Position numbers and translations under genes: made by a program. The notes below the pieces were generated by a model. It was not told the DNA's origin and did no database searches. It saw only the letters and a list, made by a program, of their open reading frames with translations. From Streptomyces reniochalinae (GTDB lineage: Bacteria; Actinomycetota; Actinomycetes; Streptomycetales; Streptomycetaceae), in the NCBI RefSeq assembly GCF_003323735.1, contig NZ_QOIM01000046.1, positions 1-64,000 on the forward strand: a stretch of DNA of 64,000 bases, read 5' to 3'. This document shows positions 42,651 to 51,731 of the stretch, piece by piece; positions within the stretch are counted from its first letter, which is position 1, and every line of letters starts with the position of its first letter.

Positions 42651-42804
42651 GTGGTGGTCACGCGTGCTCCCTCAGGGAGTGGCTTGAGCGTTCACCCAGG
42701 CCAGGGTCAGGAGCGGCTTCGATGGAGAGACGCATCGCCCGGCCGGGACGGTCGTCCGTCTCCGACCAGCGCTCGTGTGGTGCCACTCCAGCGCTCGTCC
42801 GGTC

Positions 42805-43662
42805 TCACTTGCCGCTGTAGACGGGGAACGCGCTGTGTTCGCCGTAGTCCACAGCGCGCAAACCCCGCAGGGTGTCCATGTCAGCGCCGGAGATCTCGAA
42901 GTCGACCTCGGCGTTGGAGCGCATGTGCTCGGGGTTCGCCGTCTTGGGCAGCGACACCGTGTCCAGCTGCAGGGTGTAGCGGATGCACAGCTGCGGGACG
43001 GACACGCCGTACTTCTCCGCCATCGCCTGGACCTCGGCGTTCCGCAGGATCGCTCCGTGTGCGATCGGCGAGTACGCCTCGACGAGGATCTGCTTGCCCT
43101 CGCAGTAGTCCAGGAGCTCGGAGGGGGTGTTGCCGGCGTGGACGAGCAGCTGGTTCACGTGCGGCGCGACGGTCGTGCCCCGCACGATGTTCTCCAGGTC
43201 CCGCTGCTGGAAGTTGGACACCCCGATGGAGCGGATCTTCCCGGCCTGGTGCGCCTCTTCCAGCGCGCGCCATGCGTCGCGGTTGCCCTCGGCGTAGTCG
43301 CCGCCGCGGAAGTCGTCCCACGGCTGTGGGCTGTGGATGAGCATCAGGTCGATGTAGTCGATCCCGAGTTTGGCCAGTGAGCCGTCGATCGCGTCGACCG
43401 CCTGGCCGTGGTCCTTGATCTCCGCAGCGAGCTTGGTAGAGACGAACAGCTCGTCGCGGGGCACGCCGGCGGTGCGCACGCCCTCGCCGACGCCGCGCTC
43501 GTTGCCGTAGGCCTGGGCGGTGTCGATGTTGCGGTAGCCGATCTCCACGGCCGCGCGGACCGCCTCAGCCACTTGGTCGTCGTCGATGAACCAGGTGCCG
43601 AGCCCCAGCTTGGGGATGTCGACGCCGTTGGACAACGTGTAGGTCTCGTCCAGGATGGTCAC
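42805..43662 (-). CDS. Aldo/keto reductase
   Basis: 285 residues of a TIM-barrel AKR that reduces aldehydes or ketones with NADPH. The catalytic tetrad is visible: Asp and Tyr in NIDTAQAYGNE, Lys in VSTKLA, His in LMLIHSPQP. The cofactor end has LPKTANPEHMRSN. The start is GTG at 43662, overlapping the cupin stop codon by four bases (GTGA), with GGAG seven bases before it, so it is coupled to the cupin gene. It looks like an AKR5-type (2,5-diketo-gluconate reductase-like) enzyme; the substrate is unknown. Confidence 0.93.
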   Translation of the reverse strand: MTILDETYTLSNGVDIPKLGLGTWFIDDDQVAEAVRAAVEIGYRNIDTAQAYGNERGVGEGVRTAGVPRDELFVSTKLAAEIKDHGQAVDAIDGSLAKLGIDYIDLMLIHSPQPWDDFRGGDYAEGNRDAWRALEEAHQAGKIRSIGVSNFQQRDLENIVRGTTVAPHVNQLLVHAGNTPSELLDYCEGKQILVEAYSPIAHGAILRNAEVQAMAEKYGVSVPQLCIRYTLQLDTVSLPKTANPEHMRSNAEVDFEISGADMDTLRGLRAVDYGEHSAFPVYSGK

Positions 43663-44093
43663 GCGCTTGCTCCGTTCCTCGGCAGCTCGCCGTACACCTC
43701 GTCGGTGACGGGCTCGAGCCATTCGTTGCTGACGTCGTCGCCAGGGGTGATGAAGGCGAGGTGGGAGAACCACGAGTCCGCCTTCGCGCCGTGCCAGTGC
43801 TTCGTGCCCGCCGGGACACGGATCACCGTTCCCGGCTCCATGCTGACCGGGTCCTCGCCCTCGGCCTGGTACCAGCCGCTGCCCGCCGTGCACAGCAGGA
43901 CCTGGTCACCGCCGCCGCCCGTGCCGTGGTGGATGTGCCAGTTGTTGCGGCATCCGGGCTCGAAGGAGACATTGCTGACGGGCACGCTCCCCGAGGTGAG
44001 CGGCGCCAGGTAGCTCTGGCCGACGAAGTACCGCGCGTAGGCGTTGTTCTTCTCCCCGAGCGGGAAGATCTGCTCGAATCCGTTGACAGCCAT
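43659..44093 (-). CDS. Small single-domain cupin protein
   Basis: 144 residues with both cupin motifs: HIHHGTGGGGDQVLL and VPAGTKHWHGA, which supply the metal histidines. Such proteins, often next to carboxymuconolactone-decarboxylase-like genes, act as metal-dependent isomerases, dioxygenases or quinone-handling proteins. ATG at 44093 has AGGAAAG before it. It is translationally coupled to the aldo/keto reductase. A broken regulator gene lies just upstream, so the original control may be lost. Confidence 0.88.
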   Translation of the reverse strand: MAVNGFEQIFPLGEKNNAYARYFVGQSYLAPLTSGSVPVSNVSFEPGCRNNWHIHHGTGGGGDQVLLCTAGSGWYQAEGEDPVSMEPGTVIRVPAGTKHWHGAKADSWFSHLAFITPGDDVSNEWLEPVTDEVYGELPRNGASA

Positions 44094-44162
44094 GTCGTTC
44101 TTTCCTTCTGTTTCAGCGCGTCCCGCCGGGCGCGCGTGTGGGCGCGGCAGCGGCGTGTCGGG

Positions 44163-44462
44163 TCCAGCCGCGAGGCTGAGCGGGCTGCTGAGCGTTTGAG
44201 GCAGGCCGTGTGCCAGGTGTGCCGCCCAGAAGCAGCGCCCGGGCGACCGGCCCGAGGCCGGCGTCGGAGACGCCGACCAGGTCAGGTGGCCGCGCTCGGT
44301 CGTGGCGTAGTACTCCGGGCTCACGTCCGCGAGCATCGCCACCTCGCCGCGGCGCGGGCCCGCCACGCTCCTGTGCCTGGAGACCGTCAGTCCGGCCTGC
44401 TCGGGAGTGAGGTTCGCTCGACGGGACATGAGGAACTCCGGTGCTTCGTTCCTGGCGTCCAT
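44163..44462 (-). pseudogene. Frameshifted XRE/MmyB-type transcriptional regulator, N-terminal half
   Basis: From ATG 44462 the frame reads FLMSRRANLTPEQAGL, then GEVAMLADVSPEYYATTERGHL, the helix-turn-helix of actinobacterial MmyB-like regulators. It then leaves the family. The expected continuation (LVGVSDAGLGPVARALLLG) is found in another frame right after, showing a small indel near 44285. The C-terminal ligand-binding domain is missing. Confidence 0.7.
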
Positions 44463-44614
44463 GCCTTTTACGCTAAGGCGCGAAGCCCCGGGGAGGGATG
44501 CCCTGCCAGTACGTCCTTCAGCGGGAACTCCCTCGCCCGGCATGTCTGGCGATGTCCTTGGCATGACGCCTTCGAAAATCGGTGGACGGACGTCGCCGCA
44601 GGTAGGGAGAGATC

Positions 44615-44950
44615 ATGGCTGAGAACACGAGCACCGGCTGGACCGGCGGGAAGAACGCCTTCGGAGACTTCGCCCCGGGGATGGTCCATTACACCGACAG
44701 GGTGCTCTTCGACGAGGTCTGGGAGCGCGAGGGCCTGTCCAAGCGCGACCGCAGCCTCATCACCGTCTCCGCGTTGACCGCGCTCGGGAAGACGGACCAG
44801 CTGCGGTTCCACCTCGGCTTCGCCCGCCAGAACGGCGTCACCGACCAGGAGCTGCGGGAGGCCCTGCTGCACTTGGCGTTCTACTCCGGCTGGCCCAACG
44901 GCATGGGGGCGACGAGCGTGCTCAAGAGCGTCGTCGAGGAGAACCAGTGA
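44615..44950 (+). CDS. Carboxymuconolactone-decarboxylase family protein
   Basis: 111 residues matching the CMD fold: FGDFAPGMVHYTDRVLF, SLITVSALTAL, and the conserved end LHLAFYSGWPNGMGA. The classical AhpD CxxC redox pair is absent, so decarboxylase/isomerase-like chemistry is likelier than peroxidase. GGGAGAG precedes the ATG. It faces away from the cupin/aldo-keto-reductase pair but probably belongs to the same small oxidative or aromatic module, since cupin and CMD genes often travel together. Confidence 0.88.
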   Translation: MAENTSTGWTGGKNAFGDFAPGMVHYTDRVLFDEVWEREGLSKRDRSLITVSALTALGKTDQLRFHLGFARQNGVTDQELREALLHLAFYSGWPNGMGATSVLKSVVEENQ

Positions 44951-45023
44951 GTACGTCACCAGGCGGGGCCGCCGCGTCCGACCGGGGCGAAGTCGGCCGG
45001 GGCCACGTCGCCGCCCCCGCCTG

Positions 45024-45083
45024 ACCTCCGGCACCCATCCGGGCGACCCGCAGCTCAACGAACTCGTCGGCGAGCTGTGCATC
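45024..45083 (+). pseudogene. Short remnant resembling an MmyB-regulator C-terminus
   Basis: About 20 codons read SGTHPGDPQLNELVGELCI, like the THP-DPEL-LVGEL segment in the ligand-binding domain of MmyB-type regulators. It is on the opposite strand from the N-terminal remnant at 44163-44462, so rearrangement or a second decayed gene is needed. Confidence 0.35.
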
Positions 45084-45137
45084 ATGGTGCCCGAGTCCCT
45101 CTGTGGTGAGACCCTCGCGGAAAGGAACCCGCCTCTG

Positions 45138-46046
45138 ATGTCCACCACCCCTGACAGCACCTCCACGCCGTCCGGCTCGCACCTGCGTCTGCTCTGGCCC
45201 GAATGGCAGGGCGCCGCCGCCGGCATGGTCGAAGACCTCGTCCCCGAGTTCCCGCTCGGCACCGCCCGCCGCGGCTACGCCGTCGGCACCCGGGTCCTGC
45301 AAGCCGTGCTGCCCCCGCACGACGGCCCCACCGCCACCGTGCCCGTCCCGATGGACGACGCCGGCACCGAACTGCGCGACGGCATCGAGTCCAAGACCGT
45401 CCTCACTCGGCAGCTCGCCGACGCCCTGAAGATCATCAAAGAACAGGCCCCCGCCCGCATCACCACTCTCGGCGGCACCTGCACCGTCAGCGTCGCCCCC
45501 TTCACCAGCCTGGCCGAGCGCTACGGCGACGACCTGGCAGTCGTCTGGATCGACTCCCACCCCGACCTCGACACCGGCGACACCGACTATGACGGCTACC
45601 ACGCCATGGCCGTCTCCATGATCACCGGCCACGGCGACCCGGAGATGACCGAGCTCCTCCCGGCCACCGTCCCCGCAGGCCGCGTCGCCCTCGTCGGCCT
45701 GCACGACTGGACCGACGACGCCTACCAGCACGTCGAAGAATGGGGCCTGACCGCCTTCAGCCCCGACCAGCTGCGCGGCTCCACCCAGCCGCTGCTCGAC
45801 TGGATCGCCTCCACCGGCTGCTCCCGCGTCGCACTCCACTTCGATGTCGATGCGATCGACAGCAACGAGGGAAGCCTCGGCCTGGGCCGGATTCCCGACG
45901 GCCTCACCGGCGCCGAAGCCAACCGGATCGCCCAGGACGTCCAGCGCGCCACTGACGTCGTCGCCACGACCGTCGCCGAGTTCGTCCCCCGCGACGTCCT
46001 CCACATCCAGCAGATCCTGCACGGATACCCGCTGTCCTCCAGCTGA
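45138..46046 (+). CDS. Arginase/ureohydrolase-family protein
   Basis: 302 residues. The dimanganese motifs WIDSHPDLDT and HFDVDAID are present. The first metal motif, GGDHS in true arginases, reads GGTCTVS, with Cys in place of the His ligand. Members like this are found in actinobacteria and may hydrolyse guanidino or amidino compounds other than arginine. ATG at 45138 is preferred, with AAAGGAA upstream. It stands alone, with 590 bp of non-coding sequence after it. The substrate is unknown. Confidence 0.85.
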   Translation: MSTTPDSTSTPSGSHLRLLWPEWQGAAAGMVEDLVPEFPLGTARRGYAVGTRVLQAVLPPHDGPTATVPVPMDDAGTELRDGIESKTVLTRQLADALKIIKEQAPARITTLGGTCTVSVAPFTSLAERYGDDLAVVWIDSHPDLDTGDTDYDGYHAMAVSMITGHGDPEMTELLPATVPAGRVALVGLHDWTDDAYQHVEEWGLTAFSPDQLRGSTQPLLDWIASTGCSRVALHFDVDAIDSNEGSLGLGRIPDGLTGAEANRIAQDVQRATDVVATTVAEFVPRDVLHIQQILHGYPLSSS

Positions 46047-46636
46047 GCTCCGGACCGGGACCGTCGGCCGGCTCCACTCCGCCGCTCCGGGAAGCCGCTG
46101 TGACAGCCGCGTGCCGGACGCCCTGCTGCGACAGCCGGTGCCGGACGCAGTGGAGGCGCGGCTCCGGCGCCGAGGCACGACTCTGGTGGTCGGCAGTCGG
46201 CAGTCGGCAGTCGGCGCGCGGCTGCGCTGCGGCGTCACCGAAGGCGGTCCCGTCCGGGCACGCCCCGAGGCGATCGAGACGAGTCCCTCCCGAAACTGCC
46301 GGGTGAGCAGGAGGAGCGAGGCGGGAAGACCGCACCTGATGTGCGGACGGCGGTGTAGTGCGTTGGGCCCGGCAGCGCATTGCCACGTGCGAGGGCCGGC
46401 CACCCGTTCGCAAGCCGGTCGCCAGGCGCGTACCCGGTCCGTCCGGGTGGGGCGGTCGGCTGACGCGGGTGTGCCTGTGCCGAGGCCGTGGGTGTGGCGG
46501 CCGAGACTGGTGTCTGCCCCGGCCGGGTCCGGTACGCGCAAGGCCGGGGTGGCTCCCGCTGCGGGCGACGGTCACCGGTCTCGGCGCGGCAGCGGCCTCG
46601 TGCCCGTCCGACGCGTGCGCCAAGAGGAGACGGAAG
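46047..46636. other. Long intergenic region with a short tandem repeat
   Basis: 590 bp with no supported gene. CGGCAGT repeats about three times in tandem at ~46191-46212. Frames crossing it lack coding bias or recognisable motifs. Confidence 0.45.
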
Positions 46637-47056
46637 ATGCCCCAGCAGGTCCGAGAAGTCATGACGCCAGGTCCCGTGCGTGTCGCGCCGGACGCGTTGG
46701 TGGTGGATGTGGCCAGGTTGATGCGCAGCGAGAAGATCGGGGTGGTCCTTGTCGTCGAGGACGGCCAGTTGTGCGGCTTGGTCACCGACCGGGATCTGGT
46801 CGTGCGCATCCTGGCCGACGGTGGCCCGGTCACCGACCGGCCCGTGCGGGAAGCGTGCAGCGAGCATCTGCTGACGGTCGCTCCGGAGGACACGGTCGAG
46901 GGCGCTGTGGCGCTGATGCGAGGAGCTGCCGTACGCCGGCTGCCGGTGGTCGCGGACGGAGAACCGGTAGGGATGGTGTCCCTGGGCGACCTGGCCCTCG
47001 AGCGCGACCCCGACTCCGCCCTGAGCCGTATCAGCGGAGCCGACCCCAACGAGTAG
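46637..47056 (+). CDS. CBS-domain pair protein
   Basis: 139 residues consisting of two CBS motifs, which bind adenine nucleotides or S-adenosylmethionine as energy sensors. Motif 1: VREVMTPGPVRVAPDALVVD to GLVTDRDLVVRIL. Motif 2: VREACSEHLLTVAPEDTV to GMVSLGDLALER. The paired (T/S)xxD residues that contact ribose are present. AAGAGGAGACGGAAG precedes ATG 46637. Stand-alone CBS proteins like this are common in Streptomyces; the partner is unknown. Confidence 0.92.
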   Translation: MPQQVREVMTPGPVRVAPDALVVDVARLMRSEKIGVVLVVEDGQLCGLVTDRDLVVRILADGGPVTDRPVREACSEHLLTVAPEDTVEGAVALMRGAAVRRLPVVADGEPVGMVSLGDLALERDPDSALSRISGADPNE

Positions 47057-47500
47057 GACACCGGCTTCCGGTGGAGAACCAGGTGCGCCCGGCGGGAAGT
47101 GACGGCCCCAGGCCGGGAAGTGACGGCCCCCGCCCGGGCACCCGGTCACCGGCCTTGCGCAGCGCGGCCGGCACTCACCGGCACGCCTGCGGGGACGGTC
47201 GTGTGCCGATGCCGTGCCCGCCGTGGTCGTCCGCGTGTCCGTTTCCTGCCGTGGGGGCGTCAGGAGACGAACACGAAGCACCTCACCCCACAGGCCCTGG
47301 CATTCCCGGACAACCCCTCGAAGGGGTGGCAAGCAGCATCGTGGTCAACCGCGGTGTCGCGATGAGCAGGAGGGGGTGTCAAGCTCCGGTCCGCCCGCCC
47401 CGGGGAGCGGTGGAGCCGGCTCGGACTCCTCGCCTCGGCGTCAGGACACCGTCCAGGGGCTGAGGGCGACGGTGACGGGGCCCCAGGTCGGACGGTCCCG
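47057..47500. other. Intergenic region with a short direct repeat
   Basis: GGGAAGTGACGGCCCC occurs twice, ~18 bp apart, near 47094-47128. Nothing else is recognised. Confidence 0.4.
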
Positions 47501-47509
47501 CGCCGGCTG

Positions 47510-48073
47510 GCCGAGGACGTCTGCTGCCCCGCCCCGCCGCGCGATCTGCCCGCCGCGGCCGGCCGGCAGTTGGCCGTCGTGGTGAGCTGGGGACTGGAGC
47601 AGCCAGGCGCCGTCGCACATCTGGAGCGTCTCGCCGAAGCCATCGGCGAGAGGAAGAACAGCTCCGGCATCGAGGACGGCTGGGTGCTCCTGGTACGTGT
47701 CCGTGACCTCGCGGAGATCGACGTGGACGGCGCGCACCTCTTCGCCTGTCTGCTCTACCAGGCCAAGCACCACGAGAGCGCCCAGTTCTGATGGCGGTTC
47801 GCCGCCGGCGCCGGCAAGGGCACCGCCGCGCTGTGCCTCCACCTCCACCACCTCGGCCGTGGCGAGATGCCGGAGGCCGACCACTGGCTGGAAGCGCTGA
47901 ACACCCTGGACGCCCCCGAGGCGCTGGATGAGGAACTCGTCGCCGGCACCCGCGGCAGGCGCGTGTGCACGTCGTCCGTGGCGAGGCAAGGTCGTCCCGT
48001 ATGCCGTAGCGGCCTGGCATCACGTGAGGTGTGCGAACGCCTCCTCGCCCCGCGGTTCAGTACGAGGCCGTGA
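47510..48073 (+). pseudogene. Hypothetical gene interrupted by an in-frame TGA
   Basis: One continuous frame encodes LAVVVSWGLEQPGAV to AKHHESAQF, then TGA at 47789-47791, then WRFAAGAGKGTAALCLHLHHLGRGEMPEADHWLEAL. The text on both sides reads as one helical repeat protein, with an expected FWW(R/Q)FAAGAG around the stop, so TGG to TGA is the simplest cause. No good start codon is seen; TTG at 47570 is only a possible internal start. Third positions are GC-rich on both sides. The function is unknown. Its end overlaps the convergent gene at 48057. Confidence 0.6.
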
Positions 48074-48629
48074 TCGTGCGGGCCGCGGTCATGAACACCG
48101 CCTTCTGCGTCTCCAGGTGCTCGTTCACCTCGACGTCACCGATGTCGCGCCACACGGCCTGGTTGAGGGCGCGCGCATAGGCCTGACCGGGCCCCTCCAA
48201 CGCTTCCCCGCACAACAGCGCCAGCACGCGTTCCGCCTGCCACAGCGCGGTCATCGTGGCCCCTGCCTGGCTCATCCACCCCTCTTCGTCACCGCCCCAC
48301 GGCTCGGGGCGGCGATACGCGGCTGCCTCGGCCTCCTGAGCACACGCCAGGAAGTCCTTGATCGCCCCGAGGCGCTCCGCTCGGCGCGCCTCGGCGGTGG
48401 CGGCGAACTGCTTGCGCTCCTCCGTACGTTCGGCGGAACGTTGGGTGGCGTGGTGGGCCAACGCCGTGAGCCCGCTGCCGAGCACCACACCCACCAGCGA
48501 CAGGACCGAAGCCCACACTTGCGCGGCCACCTGCCTACCCCCTTCCGGGCCCGCTCGCCGGGTATCCACGCCCATGCTCTCGTACGGCAGGTGGGCAACG
48601 GCTCCGGGTCCCGCAACGAGCACGCTCAT
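48057..48629 (-). CDS. Hypothetical protein with one membrane segment and a coiled-coil-like region
   Basis: Up to 190 residues. One hydrophobic span (VWASVLSLVGVVLGSGLTALA, ~38-58) is followed by a charged helical stretch (RSAERTEERKQFAATAEARRAERLGAIKDF) and a mostly helical C-terminal domain. It resembles conserved Streptomyces membrane-anchored proteins of unknown function. ATG 48629 is the longest start; ATG 48575 is also plausible and removes 18 unremarkable residues. It stands alone. Confidence 0.6.
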   Translation of the reverse strand: MSVLVAGPGAVAHLPYESMGVDTRRAGPEGGRQVAAQVWASVLSLVGVVLGSGLTALAHHATQRSAERTEERKQFAATAEARRAERLGAIKDFLACAQEAEAAAYRRPEPWGGDEEGWMSQAGATMTALWQAERVLALLCGEALEGPGQAYARALNQAVWRDIGDVEVNEHLETQKAVFMTAARTITASY

Positions 48630-48895
48630 CCGTGGTGGGCCGCTGAGGTGGTGGTCCGGACCAGCGGTCCACCATGATCACCGCTGGGGGAGAATCCGCT
48701 GCCCTGACGAGCGCACTCCGCTCCGCCCGGGAGTCCGCCCCAGCCAGAACCGCTCCGCCCGGCCTGAACTTCCCGCCCGCTTCCCACGACGGAGCGCATC
48801 ACCGCCGCCGTCCTCGTCATCCTCGTCGGCGACCGGCGCAGCCGCTGACTATGTCTCTTGACCCTTGCTTCCGGTGCTCACCGTGAGGGCAGGTC
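48630..48895. other. Intergenic region, nothing recognised
   Basis: 266 bp between two minus-strand genes. No strong hairpin or coding frame is seen. Confidence 0.4.
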
Positions 48896-49834
48896 TCAGG
48901 CGAGCTTCGGGAGCTTCCAGGAGCACACGTTCTCGTCACGGACGTTGACCAGTGTCTTGCCGTCCGGGCTGAGGGCGATGCTGACGGAGTCGGAGTCGGT
49001 GATGACATCGCGGAACTCGTGAGTCCGTTTCCGGGTGGCTACATCCCAGACATGGATGCGGCGGCCTGCGTTGCTGTGGGGCTTCTCGGTATCCGCGCTC
49101 ACGGCGACCAAAGCCTTGTTGTCCGGGCCGAACGCGAGCGTGAAGAGCTTGTCGTCCCTTGCGGTGGTGAACGTGCCTTTCCTCTTACGAGTGGTCGTGT
49201 CCCACACTTTGGCTGTGGTCCCGGACGCGGCGGCGACCAGGTTGCCGTCCGGGCTGAGGGCGATGTTGTACGGGGTCAGCAGGCCGTCGGTGATGCTGCT
49301 GGTCAGAGTGCGGTCAGAGAGGTTCCAGAAGCGAAGGCGCCCCGAGCTCTGTGTGACGGAGAGGAGAGTCCGGCCGTCGCGTGCGAAGGCGACACTTCGC
49401 ACCCCGTCGCGGTCGTCGGGGTCCTCAAGGGTGGCGATCTTCCGGTGGGAGGTGGTGTCCCACAACGTGATGCGGCCGTAGAACGAGTGGCCACAGGCGA
49501 GGGTCGCCCCGTCACGGCTGAAGGCCACGGACCACACCCTGGGCGTCTGCGCTGTCGAGGCGTTCGCGGGCACATGGTCGGTGAGCACGGCCTTCTTGTC
49601 GTCCCCGCCGGCGGCGACCAGCAGCACATGACGTCGGCCGACGGGCCGGGGAGCACCAAGCCGTACCGTGTCGCTCCACTCCCGCACCACCACCGGTCGG
49701 CGCTCCGGGTACAGGGCTGCGGAAATCTCCAGAAGCTCCTGCCGCAGCCACGCCGCACCACCGCTCTGCGCTGCGGGGCCGACGGTCTGCTCCCGCCGCT
49801 GCCCAAAGCCCTGCTCAGCCGATGCGTCAGCCAT
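48896..49834 (-). CDS. WD40 repeat protein
   Basis: 312 residues from ATG 49834. The C-terminal ~220 residues form about five WD40 blades, each with a DG/GH turn and a W-D or W-N end: SVAFSRDGATL to ITLWDTT, SVAFARDGRTL to LRFWNLS, NIALSPDGNLV to AKVWDTT, TLAFGPDNKAL to IHVWDVA, SIALSPDGKTL to CSWKL. Five to six blades is short for a closed seven-blade propeller. The N-terminal ~90 residues (AWLRQELLEISAAL, VVVREWSDTVRLG) are not recognised and may be the end of a truncated effector domain. Probably a protein-interaction scaffold. Confidence 0.8.
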   Translation of the reverse strand: MADASAEQGFGQRREQTVGPAAQSGGAAWLRQELLEISAALYPERRPVVVREWSDTVRLGAPRPVGRRHVLLVAAGGDDKKAVLTDHVPANASTAQTPRVWSVAFSRDGATLACGHSFYGRITLWDTTSHRKIATLEDPDDRDGVRSVAFARDGRTLLSVTQSSGRLRFWNLSDRTLTSSITDGLLTPYNIALSPDGNLVAAASGTTAKVWDTTTRKRKGTFTTARDDKLFTLAFGPDNKALVAVSADTEKPHSNAGRRIHVWDVATRKRTHEFRDVITDSDSVSIALSPDGKTLVNVRDENVCSWKLPKLA

Positions 49835-50348
49835 CTCGTGTGCCGTCCTCTCCCCAACCGGAGCGTCTGCGGCGTGTGACCGGTCGGTCCGTCCGTGGTC
49901 GGCCGTTGGTGTTGGCCCGGTCGCTCCTACTCCGAATCCGCCAGCAGGCCGCAACTGCACCAGACGACGTCACAAGGCCGGCCGGTCTCACCACCGTAGG
50001 CCCGCGTCCCCGCATGAGCGCGGAAACCTTTTCGCGCTCCCGGCGTCCAGCGGGGGCCGGCAGGCGGTGTCGAGGTTCCAGCCGGGGCCTGGCTCGCCGG
50101 GTCGTCCACCTCGGCGATGCCGACGCCGTCGACGAACAGCGTGAACAGGGGACGGCCGGGGAGGTCGTTGAGCCACGGCACCCACCAGGTACAGCCGACA
50201 CGTGCGGGGTAGACGGACACCTGCGCGCCGGTGCACCGCCACACGGCGGAGCGTGCCGGAAAGTCAATCCGTGCTCCCGCGCCGCCGGCATGGGCGCTGT
50301 GACGAGAGCAGAGCAAGGGCCGGCCGGAACGTCGCTTAGCCTGATGGA
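49835..50348. other. Intergenic region holding a decayed coding fragment
   Basis: 514 bp between divergent genes. It contains the fragment listed at 50085-50270 and promoters that cannot be pinned down. Confidence 0.4.
50085..50270 (-). pseudogene. Possible fragment of a small hypothetical protein
   Basis: A minus-strand stretch reading ARIDFPARSAVWRCTGAQVSVYP to LFTLFVDGVGIAEVDDPASQAP has GC-rich third positions and protein-like composition. Bias is lost beyond ASQAP, and no ribosome site precedes it. Confidence 0.35.
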
Positions 50349-51167
50349 ATGCTTCCAGAAGTCACAGCCACCCGCTATGTCACACCCTTGCGGGAGGGTG
50401 GCTCCCTCCCCGGGCTCGTCGAGGCCGACGACCTGGGGACCTACGTCATGAAGTTCACCGGAGCGGGGCAGGGCCGCAAGACGCTGGTGGCCGAGGTGCT
50501 GTGCGGAGGGCTGGCCCGGCGGCTCGGGCTCCGCGTGCCCGATCTGGTGGGCATCTGGCTCGACCCGGTGATCGGGCTCTCGGAGCCCGACGAGGAGGTG
50601 CAGGAGCTGCTGAAGGCGAGCGGCGGGCTCAACCTGGGCATGGACTTCCTGCCGGGCTCACTCGGCTTCGACCCGCTCGCCTACCGGGCCGACCCCGCGG
50701 AGGCCGGCCGCGTGGTGTGGTTCGACGCGCTGGTGAACAACGTCGACCGCTCCTGGCGCAACCCCAACATGCTGGTGTGGCACGACGGCCTGTGGCTGAT
50801 CGACCACGGAGCCACGCTGATCTTCCACCACAACTGGCCCACCGCGCAGGCCGCCGCCGACCGCTCCTACGACGCCTCCGACCACGCGCTGGCCTCGGCA
50901 GGACCGCTCGTCGAGGAGGCGGCCGCCGAGCTCGCGCCGCGGGTCACGGCCGAACTGCTGGCCGAGTGCGCCGCGGAAGTTCCCGACGTGTGGCTGGAGG
51001 ACGAACCCGGTTTCGCGAACCCGGACGAGGTACGCGCCGCGTACGTCCGGGTACTGGCGGCGCGCGCCCGTACGATCCATGAGCGGATCACGGTCGGCGA
51101 GCCGAGCGAGGACCGGCCCTCCCAGGCGCCGGGGTGGCTGACCGGGAAGGACGGCGAGGCCAAGTGA
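50349..51167 (+). CDS. HipA-like kinase-fold protein
   Basis: 272 residues resembling the stand-alone HipA-like family. Seen are YVMKFTGAGQGRKTLVAEVL (nucleotide-binding Lys region), WFDALVNNVDRSWRNPNML (catalytic loop) and LIDHGATLIFHH (Asp metal motif). HipA toxins phosphorylate a tRNA synthetase, but this family usually lacks the HipB antitoxin, and none is present here. The downstream DUF3037 gene overlaps by four bases (GTGA), a pairing common in actinobacteria, so the two probably act together. Confidence 0.85.
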   Translation: MLPEVTATRYVTPLREGGSLPGLVEADDLGTYVMKFTGAGQGRKTLVAEVLCGGLARRLGLRVPDLVGIWLDPVIGLSEPDEEVQELLKASGGLNLGMDFLPGSLGFDPLAYRADPAEAGRVVWFDALVNNVDRSWRNPNMLVWHDGLWLIDHGATLIFHHNWPTAQAAADRSYDASDHALASAGPLVEEAAAELAPRVTAELLAECAAEVPDVWLEDEPGFANPDEVRAAYVRVLAARARTIHERITVGEPSEDRPSQAPGWLTGKDGEAK

Positions 51168-51586
51168 CACGCACGACGACACCGGGGACCCGGGCGGGGG
51201 CGCGCGGTGACCTCGACGTGTTCGAGTACGCGCTGCTGCGTGTCGTTCCCCACATCGAGCGCGGCGAGTTCATCAACGCGGGCCTTCTCGTCTACTGCCG
51301 GGCACGCTCCTTCCTCGCCGCACGCACCCATCTCGACGAGGACCGGTTGTTCGCCCTCGATCCGTGCGCCGACGTCCGGGGGGTGCGAGCCGCGCTGCAC
51401 GCCGTGGAGGGCGTGTGCGACGGGGGCGCACGGGCCGGGCAGGCGGCCGGGGACGACGCGGGGCGGCGCTTCCGGTGGCTGGTGGCGCCGCGCAGCACCG
51501 TCGTGCAGCCGGGCCCCGTGCACACGGGGCTGACGGCCGACCCGCGGGGCGAGAGCGAGCGTCTGCTGGACCTGCTGGTGCGGTGA
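51164..51586 (+). CDS. DUF3037 family protein
   Basis: 140 residues. The family-typical start FEYALLRVVPHIERGEFINAGLLVYC is followed by DEDRLFALDP and the conserved WLVAPRSTVVQPGPVHTGLTAD, and it ends ERLLDLLVR. GTG at 51164 overlaps the HipA-like stop codon, so the genes are translationally coupled. The molecular function of DUF3037 is not established. Confidence 0.9.
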   Translation: MTRTTTPGTRAGARGDLDVFEYALLRVVPHIERGEFINAGLLVYCRARSFLAARTHLDEDRLFALDPCADVRGVRAALHAVEGVCDGGARAGQAAGDDAGRRFRWLVAPRSTVVQPGPVHTGLTADPRGESERLLDLLVR

Positions 51587-51635
51587 GCCGCGGCCGGGGC
51601 GGCCGAGGCGCTCCCGGCGGCCCCGGGGCCCGGCG

Positions 51636-51664
51636 TTGACAGGGCGGTGCCCGCCTCATAGCGT
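51636..51664 (+). promoter_or_regulatory. Housekeeping-type promoter upstream of the FabG-like gene
   Basis: TTGACA (51636-51641), a 17 bp spacer, then TAGCGT (51659-51664). The start codon is 67 bp further on. Confidence 0.65.
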
Positions 51665-51731
51665 CACGTCTGCCGTAGGTACTAAGCGGTTGCTCACCCA
51701 GCTCATCCACTCAGGCCGAGGAGAGACCAGC

